Shown piece by piece: positions 1-10,625 of a stretch of DNA of 64,000 nt; position 1 is the stretch's first letter; each line of letters starts with the position of its first letter. The notes under the pieces are model-generated. The model made no database searches. It worked only from the letters and a program-made list of their open reading frames with translations, and was not told the DNA's origin. Position numbers and translations under genes: made by a program. The DNA comes from Ochotona curzoniae (taxonomy: Eukaryota; Chordata; Mammalia; Lagomorpha; Ochotonidae): positions 23,960,001-24,024,000 of the forward strand of contig NW_024464918.1 in assembly GCF_017591425.1 (NCBI RefSeq), given 5' to 3'.

Positions 1-592
1 CCCAGTCTCCCAACTGCATCAGTACCCGGGGATGGGGGATTGGCCACCCCATGTCATCCCATAATCCCTGGTGAGGAGCAGGCTCTGAGGAGTCTGCTCA
101 AATGGTTTTGATAGTTCTGAAATGCTGTCAGTCTCACCACTCCAAGGTTGAGGAAATCTTTCCAAATTCCATTGGCTGACATAATCCAACTTAGAGTCTC
201 CAGTTACCCAGATATTTGCTATCAATGCCTAGCTGGGGTAGTTGAGCAATTCGTTCTGCCCTCTGTCTTCTACTATGGTGCCAGATGTCCTCTGCAGGCC
301 CTAATGCAGTGCCGTATCTTCCATGTATATCTGGGTATGCCGTCCAATGCTCAGTCTAAGCCACTGGGAAGGCGCAGTTCTGACACATGCATTCCGTGGT
401 CGGCAAGCACAGTGGCCTCGTCAGTCAAAGTCCCTCAGACATCATTCCTCACCTGCAACATACTGCCTCAGTGGTCCTCGCTCCCACACATCTCCTTGCC
501 CCTTTCCCTGGTCAATCACAGTCCTTGTGCCGAATACCAAATTGTGCTTGTGGAACTGGCCCCAGCCAGGCTTGTTTGTAGTTTGACTCAAG
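1..592 (-). mobile_element. Lagomorph interspersed repeat, probably LINE-1 3'UTR fragment (copy A)
   Basis: The first 410 bases align by eye with 32610-33005 in the same orientation. Shared landmarks are 'tgctgtcagtctcaccactcc' versus 'tgctgccagtctcgccattcc', 'gtgtcctctgcaggc', and the 'acatgcaytccgtggtcgg' block. After about 410 the match weakens, so the right part may be another subfamily or another element. The minus orientation is borrowed from the better-preserved copies, whose T-rich left ends suggest a poly(A) 3' end on that side. A 15-A run at 594-608 lies at the right edge and is hard to reconcile with a simple minus insertion. The 160-codon open frame at 148-630 lies wholly inside this repeat and is not a gene. 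Confidence 0.6.
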
Positions 593-1084
593 GAAAAAAA
601 AAAAAAAACCTCATATGTGAAGTTCTTTAAAATTAAAAGATCTTATGGATTTTTTATTGATTGTTTACACTAAAGCAGTCAAAAGGAAGACCAACTGTCA
701 ATCTTACATAAAAGCTTATTATTTGAAAAGCAGAAAAAAGCTAATTAAAATTGGCAATAGCTTACCCTTTGGAAATGAGAGTAAATGTCAGGAAGTGAAA
801 TTCTTTTTCCTCATGGAAGTAAGCGTTTACTATTATGATACATGCAATTGTTAAAAATAGAATCATGATAACACTTTCATCAGGAAGTTTTTTTGGATAA
901 TGATATGTTGGAGATATTTTCCAATTCATGGCATGTGGGTTACCATTCTTTTCTATAAAGCATGATTTTTCATAACTTTGTAACTCTACTGATAGTTGCT
1001 TGAGATGTATTCTTATTTGATTGCCAGCTGAAACAGTGCCACTGTAGAAATCTTTGAACATAAACCTTCACGTTTGTGAAGTTA
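593..1084. other. Unassigned AT-rich interval
   Basis: An A-run at 594-608 is followed by AT-rich sequence. I see no gene, RNA or repeat that I can name. The segment from about 860 to 1084 may be the edge of the antisense L1 to its right. Confidence 0.4.
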
Positions 1085-1745
1085 GATATGGAACCCCTGA
1101 GATTTTGAAAAAGACCCAGTTCAGAATCATGTGTTGCATTTAATTGTCCTGTCTCCTCTGATGTTGCTTTATTTTTCTAACTAGAGACAGTTATTCTGTA
1201 GAACATTCTTCACCTTGTATTGGTCTAGATTTTCCTCATGATCAGTTTTGGGGTCTGCATTCTCGAAGAAATATACGGGGGCGGAGGGCGTGTATAACAT
1301 CTTTTTTCTGCTTTTGCCAGGTGGTGCCTGATCCCAATTTGTCGCTTTCCTGACAATAGCAGTGGATTCTGATCACATGATTAAGGTAATGCCAGCCAAT
1401 CCTCTTTACTGTGATACTAATTTCTTTTGAGATTAGTATTTGTTGGGGACCGAGTTTGAAATAAGTGTCCAGCCCATCTTCAATTTTCAGTTTATTCATT
1501 ATTTGCATCAGTATATACCCATGGTTTCTTATTTTATTCCATGTACTATCCTCTATTACTTTATTTTTTAATTTTTATAATCAAATTGTCCATGCTAAAA
1601 TAACTCTGGAATATCACTTCAGAATCTGTTAATAGTTATTTCATGCATAGAGACTGTGATTAGGAATAGAAAAAGAAATTATACCTTTTAAAATACCAGG
1701 TTTTAATTTTTCTCCATATAGTCTTGTTTCTTGCCATATTTGTTT
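1085..1745 (-). mobile_element. Ancient LINE-1 (L1M-type) 3' region, antisense
   Basis: The reverse complement of 1100-1160 contains 'caattaaatgcaacacatga' followed by a 'ctgaactgggtc' motif, a pattern I know from L1M 3' ends. The block at 1310-1480 (a 'ctgatcacatgattaaggta'-type motif, then 'ctttactgtgatactaatttc') resembles an old antisense L1 untranslated or HAL1-like segment. Both point to the same orientation. Divergence is high and the boundaries are approximate. Basis: memory of the family consensus. Confidence 0.45.
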
Positions 1746-2277
1746 TAAGAAAATACAAAGGGCTGTGGCAGTAAGGTAGTGATGTTCAAGCCTAGATAAA
1801 TATTAGGATTTTTAGCAATTACCATTGTCAGAGTCTTTTTCTGAAAGTCAGATTTAATTTGTTCCCTTGAGCGAGTGGGATAGCTGTATTTATGAAAGTT
1901 CTTCCAAGGAGTCCATTGAGCATTTTGAGTTGAGAATTCCTAGTTTATTATGAATGGAATCAGATACATATTTTTAGGGTCCAAACTGAAAATTTGTTGA
2001 AAAATTAAGAATTTGAAATTGTTAGTAGCAGATCATTAACTTCCCAGTATTTGGGAAGTTTAACCCTGAGAGCTCTGAGAGGTGGCTGAATATCTGTGTC
2101 TGTGAGGCTAGTCTTGGTTGTGGGCATTCCACATTTGACAAAAGAAGGATACCTACGAAGATCCAATGTTAAAAGAAAGGTACCTTGAGGAAGGACAGCA
2201 TAGACACAGGGAGGTGTGCACATGCTCCCTGCCCAGCTCTCCTGCAGTTGAATAAACCGTGTGGACCAGTCCTTGAT
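1746..2277. other. Unassigned interval
   Basis: AT-rich sequence without a recognised repeat or gene. The minus-strand open frame at 2005-2289 (94 codons) resembles nothing I know and runs into the SINE at its right end. Confidence 0.4.
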
Positions 2278-2629
2278 AAAGGGCAGCAAGAAGGGCTAGC
2301 ACAATGACATAGCAAGCTAATTCTCTACCTGCAGCACCAGCATCCCTGATGGATATCCCTTCTAGTTCCTGCTGCTCTACTTCCAATCCAGCTCCCTGCC
2401 ATTGGCCTCAGAAAGTAACAGACAATGGCTCAAGTCCTTGAGCCTCTGCACCCACATGGGAGACCTGGAAGAATCTTCTGGCTCCCAGTTTCTGGCTGGT
2501 TCATCTCTGGCTGCTGTGACCATTTGGGATATGAATCAGTGAATGGAAAATCAATCAATCAATCAATCTCTCTCTCTCTCTGCTTATTTTCAACTGAACA
2601 TAAATGAATCCCTAAGGGGCAATGAGAAG
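2278..2629 (+). mobile_element. Lagomorph C-type SINE with probable target-site duplication
   Basis: The SINE body at about 2294-2613 runs from a 'gctagcacaatgacatagca' head through 'ccaatccagctccctgcc' and 'cacatgggagacctggaag' to a (CAAT)n(CT)n stretch and an A-rich tail. The flanks look like an imperfect 16-bp duplication: 'aaagggcagcaagaag' at 2278-2293 and 'aaggggcaatgagaag' at 2614-2629, with three mismatches. The (CAAT)n(CT)n microsatellite at 2553-2581 belongs to the tail. It is moderately diverged from the other copies. Confidence 0.85.
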
Positions 2630-3479
2630 TGATCAGAGCTGGTTTTCCATGCTTTCTCTCTGAAGCTTAAATTTCAGACAGTGTCACAGAATTGTGCTTC
2701 CTGCATCAGAATGGATTCCTGTGTGAATGTGTTAAGCGAACTCCCTAGTAACTTTCATCAGCCATGTACATGAAAGAAATAAATCTTTGTTGTAACAAGC
2801 CACAGATACTTGTCCTATAAATGTAGTCAAACTTCTGTTAGAAACTCAGAAATGTTCTATGCCACAGGGTCTCAGTGAGGTGAGGTGAGACCTGATTCCT
2901 TACTGTACTCAACTTTGTTGAGGGTGACACATTTGAAATAGGATGGGTAGGATTTGGAAATGCAAAGTTACGTTGTAATAGTTAATCATTACAACATGGA
3001 AAACCACTCTAAGCCTTAGTGGTATAAAGCCAGCACCAGCCTGCCTTTTCTCATGAGACTAGGTGCAACCTGCGTAGCTCTATTCTAGACTGGTAATGCA
3101 GGGTTTCATGAGTCTGTGGTCAGCTGCTAGGCCGGCTGGAGGCTGCTTGGTTTATGTTGAACTCACTTGTCAGGATGTTGGCTGGCTGCTAAGTGATATG
3201 CCTTAGCTTTTTCTCATAGCCTGTCATCTTGCTGGCAATCTAGCCTATGTGGTGGGAGCAAGTGCTTAAGAGAACGGAAGTGTAGAAGGCCTCTTTAGCT
3301 TAGGTTCAAAACTAGCACAGTGTCATTTTTATGACAATCTATTATGTGAAGAAAGACTTAACACCAGCCTAGATTTACAGCTGAGGAAATAATATCCACA
3401 TCTTGAGCTTATATTTATAGCACATGATAAATGTATGAATAACGGACTAGATTGCCTATATAATAGCATCTTGAGCCTT
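2630..3479. other. Unassigned interval
   Basis: I see no coding, RNA or repeat signal that I can support. Confidence 0.4.
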
Positions 3480-4240
3480 GTCTTTTGGACCTCATTACTT
3501 TTCTTACACATTTTCCCTAGATAAAATCATCCTGTACTCTCAAATGTATAGATTTATTTCAGGTCTACCCACTGAATTTTCTTCTGTGAAACCAAGAGCT
3601 TACTCTGTATTCCACCACCTCTTCAGCAGAGCATTCAAACCCAACATATGCAAATCTGGACTCCTGCCTGATCCTCTCCCCCAGATATTCTCCCAGTTTT
3701 AATTTCAGCAAGTGGTAGCTCTATTGTTCCCTTTGTTCAGGCCATGACCCTCTTGGATTCATATTGTCTTCCTTTTTCTCATACTAGATGTCCAGTCCAT
3801 CACCCAATCTTGTCACTCACTCCTTTTATACATGCCTAGAATACAGTTACTTCTCACTAATTCTGCCATAGTCATTGGGCTCAAGTAATCATAACCTCTT
3901 GTCTTGATTATCGCAACAGTCTTATATCCCCATGTTTTTGCTCAGTCTCCAGAGTGTCTTTATTAATAGGGGATTCATGTTATGTTGGTTTCCTGCTTAG
4001 GAACCCTCCCCACGCTTAAGAAGTTCTTATCTTACATAAAGTAAAATCACAAGATTTTACTAGTTCTCAAAAAGCCCTCCCCAAACCAATCTCCTATTCT
4101 TACTGGCCCTGCTTTCCATCTTCTTTCCTACCCTTGAGAGCCTGTAAGACCACCCCAAGCACACTGGCCTCCGTGTACTATTAGCATATACTGACTTTCA
4201 TCCATCAGGAGGGTGACCCTTCTTCCCGATGGTGGCATAT
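3480..4240 (+). repeat. Possible ancient interspersed repeat, family not named
   Basis: The stretch 'cttgattatcgcaacagtctt' around 3903 is followed by pyrimidine-rich text, a 'cccaatcttgtcactcactcc' block and a 'cacactggcctcc' motif near 4160. Together these resemble a very old, widely scattered mammalian repeat whose family I cannot name with confidence. The 74-codon open frame at 3478-3702 shows no known domain and is probably chance. Confidence 0.3.
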
Positions 4241-5749
4241 CCCACTGCCTTTTTCCTAAGAAGTCTCTGTCAGAATGACATCTTCCTCTCAGTTTGTGCT
4301 TGCTAGACCTTTGAGTTTTAACAGCATCCCCAAGCATTTTCCCTTCCTAACCCCCATATTTTTCCCCATAGTTATTCCAACCTTTGACATATTCTGTATT
4401 TGTTTATTTTTCATGGTGTGATTCTTTTCACTAGAACATAGATTATTTTCAGCCAGGCAGTTTTTTTTTTTCTTGTTGCTTGTTTTGCTTTGTTAATGGA
4501 CTGTATGTCCAGAGTCTAGGAAGGCTTAGAAATGTTTCCTAAATCAGTGACTAGTGCACTAGTGCTTACGATTCTTACCATGGGTGAAAGATTGGTTGAG
4601 ATAATCTCAAAGATCTTTGCATCAAAGAGTCTATGATGCTCATGGGAGCAGATAACTGTCTTTTGAAGTGAGCCCTACTTGAGATTCACCAATACCTAGT
4701 GTCGCTGCTGTTCCATTCCAGTGTTTTCTCTCTGCTAGTACCCAAATAGGATGATTTTTTAATTTCCCTTTTCTCCGAAGGAACACTTTTTCCCAAGATC
4801 TAAGCTTAATGGTTGTAATCTATTTATGTCATCTTGTAGCAGCACCATTCACTGTTCCCTCTTAGCATTTACCACAATAAAAGTTATTTATAGGTGTTTG
4901 GAATTATCTTCATAAATTTTCCTCTCATAAATTAGTACTGTGGGGTCAGGAAACCATGGTGGTTCTGTTCAATAGTCCACCACTGTGTAATGTGCAGTCT
5001 AGGCACAGAATCAATGAATGAATCTGTCTTATCCAGGTTGTATTGTCTCTGATCACCTGTTCTGCATGCCACATGACTTAATTCTAAAGGGGATTTTTAG
5101 AAATGAGTACTATCGTTGAAGTTCCCTTTTAGATCTTGGAGGAACTATTAAGGCTGGAGTACAGGGTAAGGAAGGATAATCTTCAGTCGAATTAATACAG
5201 TGACTGTGCTGTAGGGTTGTACACTCCCATGGTCAACATGCAGGGTCAACATTCACAGGCAAACCTCCAGTTGCACTTGGTGTCTGTCCCTCAGGATGTT
5301 TTGGGGGTTGTCTAGAACTCAGGGACTTTCCTTGCAGGATGAGATTACACAGCAGTTGCACTCTTGGCAGACTCTTACTGGGAAGCGGTGTCATCTGTTA
5401 ACACCTTGAGGACAATTACGTTTACTTAATAAAAACAGAATGGCGTTTGTAATGTAGCTTGTAAAAGTCCACAAGGCACATCTAGATTGATCGTACGGTG
5501 GGTCAGATCTGTTCCATACCTACTCCAATTATGATGTATAGGCAAATGAAGTCAGTTTCCTAGTGATTTTGGTCAGCACAAGCCCTGGTGGTGGGTAAAT
5601 GGCTTGTCTTTGGAAGTATTCAGGTCTGAGATCCTGTAAGACCACCTTGGGCAGCTCCTGAAGCCCTGGGCAGGGAGAAATTTGCACTACTGTGTTCTTC
5701 TGTTTCCAGTCTTGTCTTTCTGGAAATTTTTTTTTTTTTTTTTTTTTAA
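4241..5749. other. Unassigned interval
   Basis: About 1.5 kb of AT-rich sequence ending in a T-run at 5729-5746. I recognise no gene, RNA or repeat. Confidence 0.4.
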
Positions 5750-5905
5750 TTTGAGATGGTACCATGGACTGGAGCTCTGGAGTCATCAGAGCTAAGTTCA
5801 CATCCTGCTGTTGCCACTTGCCAGCTGTATGATCTGCTTTCACCTCTCTGAGATTTTATTTCTCCACCTGTAATGTGGTAATCACAGTAGTAGTGCAGGC
5901 GGCAC
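5750..5905 (+). mobile_element. MIR SINE fragment
   Basis: The order of motifs matches the MIR core: 'ctggagtcatcagagctaag', then 'ttcacatcctgctgttgcc', 'acttgccagctgtatgatct', 'cacctctctgagattttatt' and 'ctccacctgtaatgtgg'. This corresponds to the MIR run 'gagccagactgcctgggttc ... cactagctgtgtgacc ... ctcagtttcctcatctgtaa'. It is heavily diverged, as expected for an ancient MIR. Confidence 0.75.
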
Positions 5906-5929
5906 GTAATTATGTAGTAATTTAATATT

Positions 5930-6480
5930 TCATGGTACTTCTTGGCTATTGTGAGTAGTGCTGCAGTAGACATGGGAGTACAGATGTGTCTTTGAAAGCC
6001 GGGTCTCATTTTCTTGGGGTATAGACCCCAGTAGTGGATTGTTGGACCAAAAGGTAAATCTATGTGAAGATTTTTGAGGAACCTCCGTACTGTGTTCAAC
6101 AATGACTGAACTGACATTCATATCCACCCATAGGGGGCAGCACTTGCTATGCTTTGTCTTTTGGTACTAACCAGTGTACTTGGGATGCGGTGATAGCCAT
6201 TGGTGGTTGTGACTTGCATTTCCCTGATAACCAGTGGTCCTGAATGCTTTATCTTCCGTTGAGAAATGTGTTTAGATATACTGCCCATTTCAAGACTGGA
6301 TTATCAGCTTTTTGCTATTGAAATATTCAAGTTTCCTGTATGTTCTATTAACCTCTTGTCACATATGTGATTTTTGCATTATCACTTATTCCTCCCTTTA
6401 TTTTTGCTGTACAGAAGCTCTTCAACTTGTTAAAATCTAATTTCTCTATTTTAGCCTCTGTTTTCTGTGCTTTTGTGAAC
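5930..6480 (-). mobile_element. LINE-1 ORF2 3' segment, antisense (inverted part of 5930-6915)
   Basis: Read on the minus strand, this is the C-terminal part of L1 ORF2. On the plus strand the antisense landmarks are 'gagtagtgctgcagtagaca', 'gtatagaccccagtagtgga', 'tttgaggaacctccgtactg', 'acttgcatttccctgataac' and 'tgtacagaagctcttcaact'. All lie in the usual order for an inverted ORF2 end. No open frame survives. It abuts a sense-oriented piece of the same region of L1 (6481-6915), so the pair may be one rearranged element. Confidence 0.85.
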
Positions 6481-6915
6481 TATAAGGTAAAAATTAATTA
6501 AAGATGTAAACGACACCTGAAATTATGAAACTACTAGAAGAAAACGGAGAACTATTTCAGGACATTGAAATGAACAAGCATTTTATTTTATTGTACCACA
6601 ATAGAATATTTTTCAGCCATAAAAGGTTGAATTCCTATTATTCACAGCAATGTGGATGGAACTGGACGTCATTATGTGAAGTGAAATATCTCATAGAGAT
6701 ACTGCATGTTCTCTCTTACATGGAATGTAAAGTAGTTGTCTTTTAGAAGTTGAGAGTGTACTGGTGGTTACTAGAGGCAGAGAAAAGTAGGGGAAGGAAA
6801 GGATGGGACAATGTTATCTAACAGGTACTAGGTGGTAGTTGGGTAAGAGTAAGACATTCTCATCCTCTATGTACAGTAGAAGAACCGTGCAGATAATGAT
6901 GATGTACTTACATTT
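6481..6915 (+). mobile_element. LINE-1 ORF2 end and 3'UTR, sense
   Basis: The segment begins with the ORF2 motif 'acctgaaattatgaaactac', then 'tagaagaaaacggagaacta'. It jumps at about 6575 to 'aatatttttcagccataaaa' and 'gcaatgtggatggaactgga', and runs into a 3'UTR-like 'ggtggttactagaggcagag'. The ORF2 part normally found between these motifs is missing here. It is present, inverted, immediately to the left. The small open frame at 6525-6746 is this decayed ORF2, not a gene. Confidence 0.85.
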
Positions 6916-8036
6916 TTCCAAATAACTAAGAAAAGGTTGGAAGAAGTGATTTTGGATATTTTAACTGCAGAGAAATGCTGAATGGGGAAGACAGATATGT
7001 GTACACTGATGCTTTTTGCAGAATGTATCTGTGCATGGAAATATCACATGATACTCTACAAATATGCATAATTTTTATATTCAGGAAAAAAATTAAATGA
7101 AGCTGCAGATGGCAGCGTTCTTTGTTTTTCTCTCTCAACCGTTCATCTCTTTTTCTCCCTTTCTGCATAACTCTTTCAAGTAAATACATAGGCAAATCTT
7201 TTATTTAAACTGAAAATGCATCTGTTCTGTTGATTGTTGTTGTTATTTGGAATTTTACCCTGTATTCTGCTTGAGGAAAGAAATATACATCCCAGGTCCT
7301 TCTCACGGTTGGACCATCCTGGGAGATTTCCCCCAGAAGTCCGATTCCTCTTTTGACTGTACGGTGTTTGCCATTTGAGATGTAGCTGAAAGTCAGTTTG
7401 ATTCCAAGAATTCTTTTCCATTCCACCCTGTTCCCTTTTTTCTCACCAAAATGAAAATTTAATGTCTAAAGGAAATGTCAGTTATTTCTGCATTGATCTT
7501 AAGGGACAACTTATTTCCGCTTTCGGGAGTGTGGATGCCTGAGCTGGTCATCACTGGGAAACAGCGAAAGCAGCAACAGCCCTGCAGGCAAACCGCAGGC
7601 TGGCTTTGAAGATGGCCTTTATTTCTATCCTATCTTCTGCGAATGCTGGCGCATCTGATGCAGTCCCCTCCTTTTCCCACTGGGATGTTTGGGGGAAATA
7701 ATCACCACATTTGTCTTAGACAGGGAAGGAGGAAGGAGTGAGTGGGACTTGAGCTGGGCTCCCACGTGCCTTGTGTTTCATTTTCTGGTTTCTCAAAGAA
7801 ACCCAAGTAGGAATTAAAAGCCAGAGTTATTATTATTATTTCTACATTGGCTGCAGTGATGTGAAATGAAACTGTACCTCTACTCGTAAGACTGACTTAG
7901 CAGAGATTTGGGTGTTCACATACATTCTTGCATTCATTAATTTGTCTTTGAGCATCTGCTATCTACCAGTGACTCTTCAAGATACTTGGGAATACTATAA
8001 AAAGGCGTTTGTGTCTGTATGTTTTGAAAAGTACAG
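6916..8036. other. Unassigned interval with a moderately GC-richer block
   Basis: No gene or named repeat is seen. The block at about 7500-7800 is less AT-rich than its surroundings and is repeat-free to my eye, so it is a mild candidate for conserved noncoding sequence. A short (ATT)n run lies at 7829-7842. Confidence 0.4.
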
Positions 8037-8300
8037 GATGTGGTGTGAAAGCCTAGTGGCTTAAATACTCACCTTGCACACTCTGGGATCCTGTATGGGC
8101 ACTGGTTCATGTTCTAGCAGCTCCACTTCCCATCCAGCTCCCTACTCCTGGCCTGTGAAAGCAGTAGAGGATGGCCAAGCCTTGGAACCCTGTACCCCAT
8201 GTGGGAGACCCAGATGAAACTCCTGGCTCCTGGCTTTGGATCAGCTTAGGTCTGGCTGTTGTAGCCACTTGGGGAGTGGACCAGTGGTATGGGGATCATA
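8037..8300 (+). mobile_element. Lagomorph C-type SINE, 3' truncated
   Basis: The head 'gaaagcctagtggcttaaat' is followed by 'tgcacactctgggatcctgt', 'cttcccatccagctcccta', 'catgtgggagacccagatg' and 'cacttggggagtggaccagt'. After about 8300 the usual tail is absent and the text departs from the family. This head type matches the copy at 32085-32406. Confidence 0.9.
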
Positions 8301-8554
8301 TAACAACTTGGCTTAGGCCACAGCAAAAGCAACTGATCAGACATAAGCCAAAATTGCATAGGAAGTATTACTAAAATGTATTCTCACAAGTACTTCCCTT
8401 GCATGTAGCCAGATGATTTGAGTGGTAGATTATTCTCTATTTTATAGTCAGTTCCTCTGATCCTGTTCTTTCTCACCCTCCTGTCCAGCTGGAAAGGATA
8501 TGGTCTATCATCAGCATTTCAAGAGGGTTCCCACCTTCTAAGAAGGGTTGGTGA
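8301..8554. other. Unassigned spacer between two SINEs
   Basis: No recognisable gene or repeat. Confidence 0.4.
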
Positions 8555-8872
8555 CTAGTGGCTGGCACAATGGCCCAACTGGCTAATCCTCTATGTTGTA
8601 GTGCCAGCATCCCATAGGGTCCCTTGTTCATGTCCCAGCTGTTCTGCTTCCCATCCAGCACCTTGCTTATGTCCTAGGAAAGAAGTGGAGGATGGAACCA
8701 TGCACCCATGTGGTGATCCAGAAGAAGCTCTTGATTCTTGGCTTTGGATCAGCTCATTTCCAAGCATTGAGGTCATCTGGAGAGAGAACCAGTTGAGGGA
8801 AGATCTTTTTCTCTGTCTCTCCTCTCTATAGATCCGGCTTTCCAATAAAAATAAAAAATTTTGTAAAATAAA
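8555..8872 (+). mobile_element. Lagomorph C-type SINE, near full length
   Basis: It runs from the 'tggctggcacaatggcccaa' head through 'gtagtgccagcatcccatag', 'cttcccatccagcaccttgc' and 'gatccagaagaagctc' to the 'ctctgtctctcctctctata' pyrimidine stretch and an 'aataaaaataaaaaatt' tail. The head is of the 'ggcacaatggc' subtype, not the 'tagcctagtggct' subtype seen just upstream. Two subfamilies therefore lie within 1 kb. Open frames on both strands here are repeat-derived. Confidence 0.93.
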
Positions 8873-8989
8873 GTTCAGATACTGCAATAGTAAATAAAAA
8901 TAAGAAGCTCAGTTGTTCTTGAAAAGGGATATTTTCTTTTCCCTTAGAATATTTTCTTTTACAATTTATGATTTACTCACAATAGCACC

Positions 8990-9525
8990 CACCCCCCAAA
9001 AAACAGAATCAAACTAATTGTCCACCAGTTGATGTGTGGGCAAAGAAAACACAATGAAATGTTCTTTAGCCATAGAGAGCATGAAATATTTTCATTTGCA
9101 TCAAAATGGGTTCAACTGGACATCATTCTGTTAAGCAAAATAAACCCAACACAGAAAGACAGATACTGGGGGACCTTTCTCAAAGGTACAATCTTAGAAA
9201 GTTGAACTTGCAGAAGTTGAACGTAGAATGGTAATTACCTGAGTTGGTATTTGTAGGGGTATGGTTGAAGATGTGTTGGTTAGGGGTACAAAAGTTAAGT
9301 TAGTTACAAAGAATAAACTTAAGAAATGTATAGTTGAATATGGGGACTACAGTTATTGAAAATTGCTTACAGAGTAGATATTATGAGTCCAATATGGGAG
9401 ACAATATATGTTGTTAATGCCTCTATTTATTCATGCCAGCAGGTATACATATTTCAGACCATCATGTTTTACATAGCAAATACATATCATTTTGTCAATG
9501 AAAAGACAAAGTAAAAATTGTAATT
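8990..9525 (+). mobile_element. LINE-1 3' end, sense
   Basis: Ordered L1 landmarks are 'taattgtccaccagttgatg', 'ctttagccatagagagcatg', 'caactggacatcattctgtt', 'aagcaaaataaacccaacac', 'gaatggtaattacctgagtt' and 'gttaggggtacaaaagttaa'. This is the last part of ORF2 followed by the 3'UTR. No open frame survives. The 3' end near 9525 has no clear poly(A) tail. Confidence 0.9.
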
Positions 9526-10054
9526 ATGAATTTTTTTTGTTTTTGGTGGTATAAATGTTTTACAAATCTCTTGCTAGTTTTACAACCTATGAATGCATTT
9601 CTCAGGAACATAAAACCTATCCCTTTGAAATGTAGACCTTAGATGAGTGTTAGAGATAATGTCCTGACTTTTTGGTTTCACTGGGACATCAGAGCCTAAC
9701 TTCACTTGGCACTATGGACCATATTGCACAACTACTACCTGTCATAAGGATATGAAGTTTATCTTTGTCTTAAGCTATAAAGCTAATATAGGTGGTCCTC
9801 TCAATTGCCAGGTTAATTTACAATGAATTGTATGTGACGAATGGTGCTGTCAAGTCCTCTGTCTTGTAGGTGAATATTGACATATGCTTGGATTTCTAAA
9901 AGAGTGAGAATTCTGCATTTGCAATCTTCTAGTGGAGTTTTGGAGTCACTCGGCAAATTCTGCTTTAAGGCTTCTATTATTGTGGAGAGATTTCTTGTTG
10001 GGCTTTCTTTCTAATTATGTTTCCTAGCAGTAGTGATGATAACCTCTTCATTGG
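9526..10054. other. Unassigned interval
   Basis: AT-rich with no named feature. It could hold an old LTR or other repeat that I do not recognise. Confidence 0.35.
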
Positions 10055-10104
10055 GTCTTTCCTGAATTCAAAGTCCAGAGTGCTAACCATTACACCACGG
10101 GACC
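10055..10104 (-). tRNA. tRNA-Gln(TTG)-like pseudogene, 5' half
   Basis: The reverse complement from 10104 begins GGTCCC, continues with the A-box-like 'GTGGTGTAATGGTTAGCAC' and 'TCTGGACTTTGAATTCAG', and places TTG in the anticodon position. Over about 43 bases I count two differences from the mammalian tRNA-Gln(TTG) I remember. The T-arm is missing: after the anticodon stem only 'gaaagaccc' remains, which might be a remnant of the 3' acceptor strand. The B-box is therefore absent and it cannot be a functional tRNA gene. It is either a retroposed tRNA fragment or a tRNA gene with a deletion. The acceptor-like GGTCCC/gaccc remnant slightly favours an internal deletion. No clear target-site duplication is visible. 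Confidence 0.8.
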
Positions 10105-10554
10105 TAATCAGATTATAATCACACCTTCTTACTAGGCAGCTCTTGAGTTTTTGGAAGTTTGGCATGAAGTGGTTCATGAAGGTTCTGTTTGTTGTTTTGG
10201 CTGTGGAACCCTTTCTTCCAATGGGATGTTGCACAGAGCCAGTGTGTAAGACCACAAAGAGAGGAGCAGCTCGCTGAGTGGGCACAGTGGGCACTCCAAC
10301 CTAGAGTCTTGCCTGTGACTTGTCCTCATCCCACATCCACCCAAGGGGCTCAGCAGAGCATGTGAAGGAACACAACTTATAAAATATCTCTCAGTCTTGA
10401 CAACATTTCTGTTGCATTTTATTTTCATTGGTATTGTCATTGAAACTGGCATGCAGATCCTGAAAAGCACAATTGTTGTGACCTTTGCTGGATGGACTAT
10501 GCATGCCTTCCCTCGGATATGCAGTGAAGCCCCGTTACACCCTTGTGAAATATG
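10105..10554. other. Unassigned interval
   Basis: The minus-strand open frame of 158 codons at 10174-10650 crosses the MIR-like segment at 10555 and resembles no known protein, so I treat it as chance. Confidence 0.4.
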
Positions 10555-10625
10555 TATTTGCTGACTTCCTGTTTTACAGATGAGGCAACAGAAGTTGAGA
10601 GGAGAAGAATGATGCTCACCTGCTC
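10555..10625 (-). mobile_element. MIR fragment, antisense
   Basis: The string 'tttacagatgaggcaacaga' followed by 'agttgagaggagaag' corresponds to the antisense MIR core (tttacagatgaggaaactga ...). Short and diverged. Confidence 0.55.

Noticed and set aside
148..630. 160-codon open frame, plus strand
   Set aside because: It lies inside a repeat that has three other copies in the window, and shows no protein domain.
9526..10054. Endogenous retrovirus with a tRNA-Gln primer site
   Set aside because: The tRNA-like sequence matches the 5' half of the tRNA. A primer-binding site would match the 3' end, so it is not a primer site.
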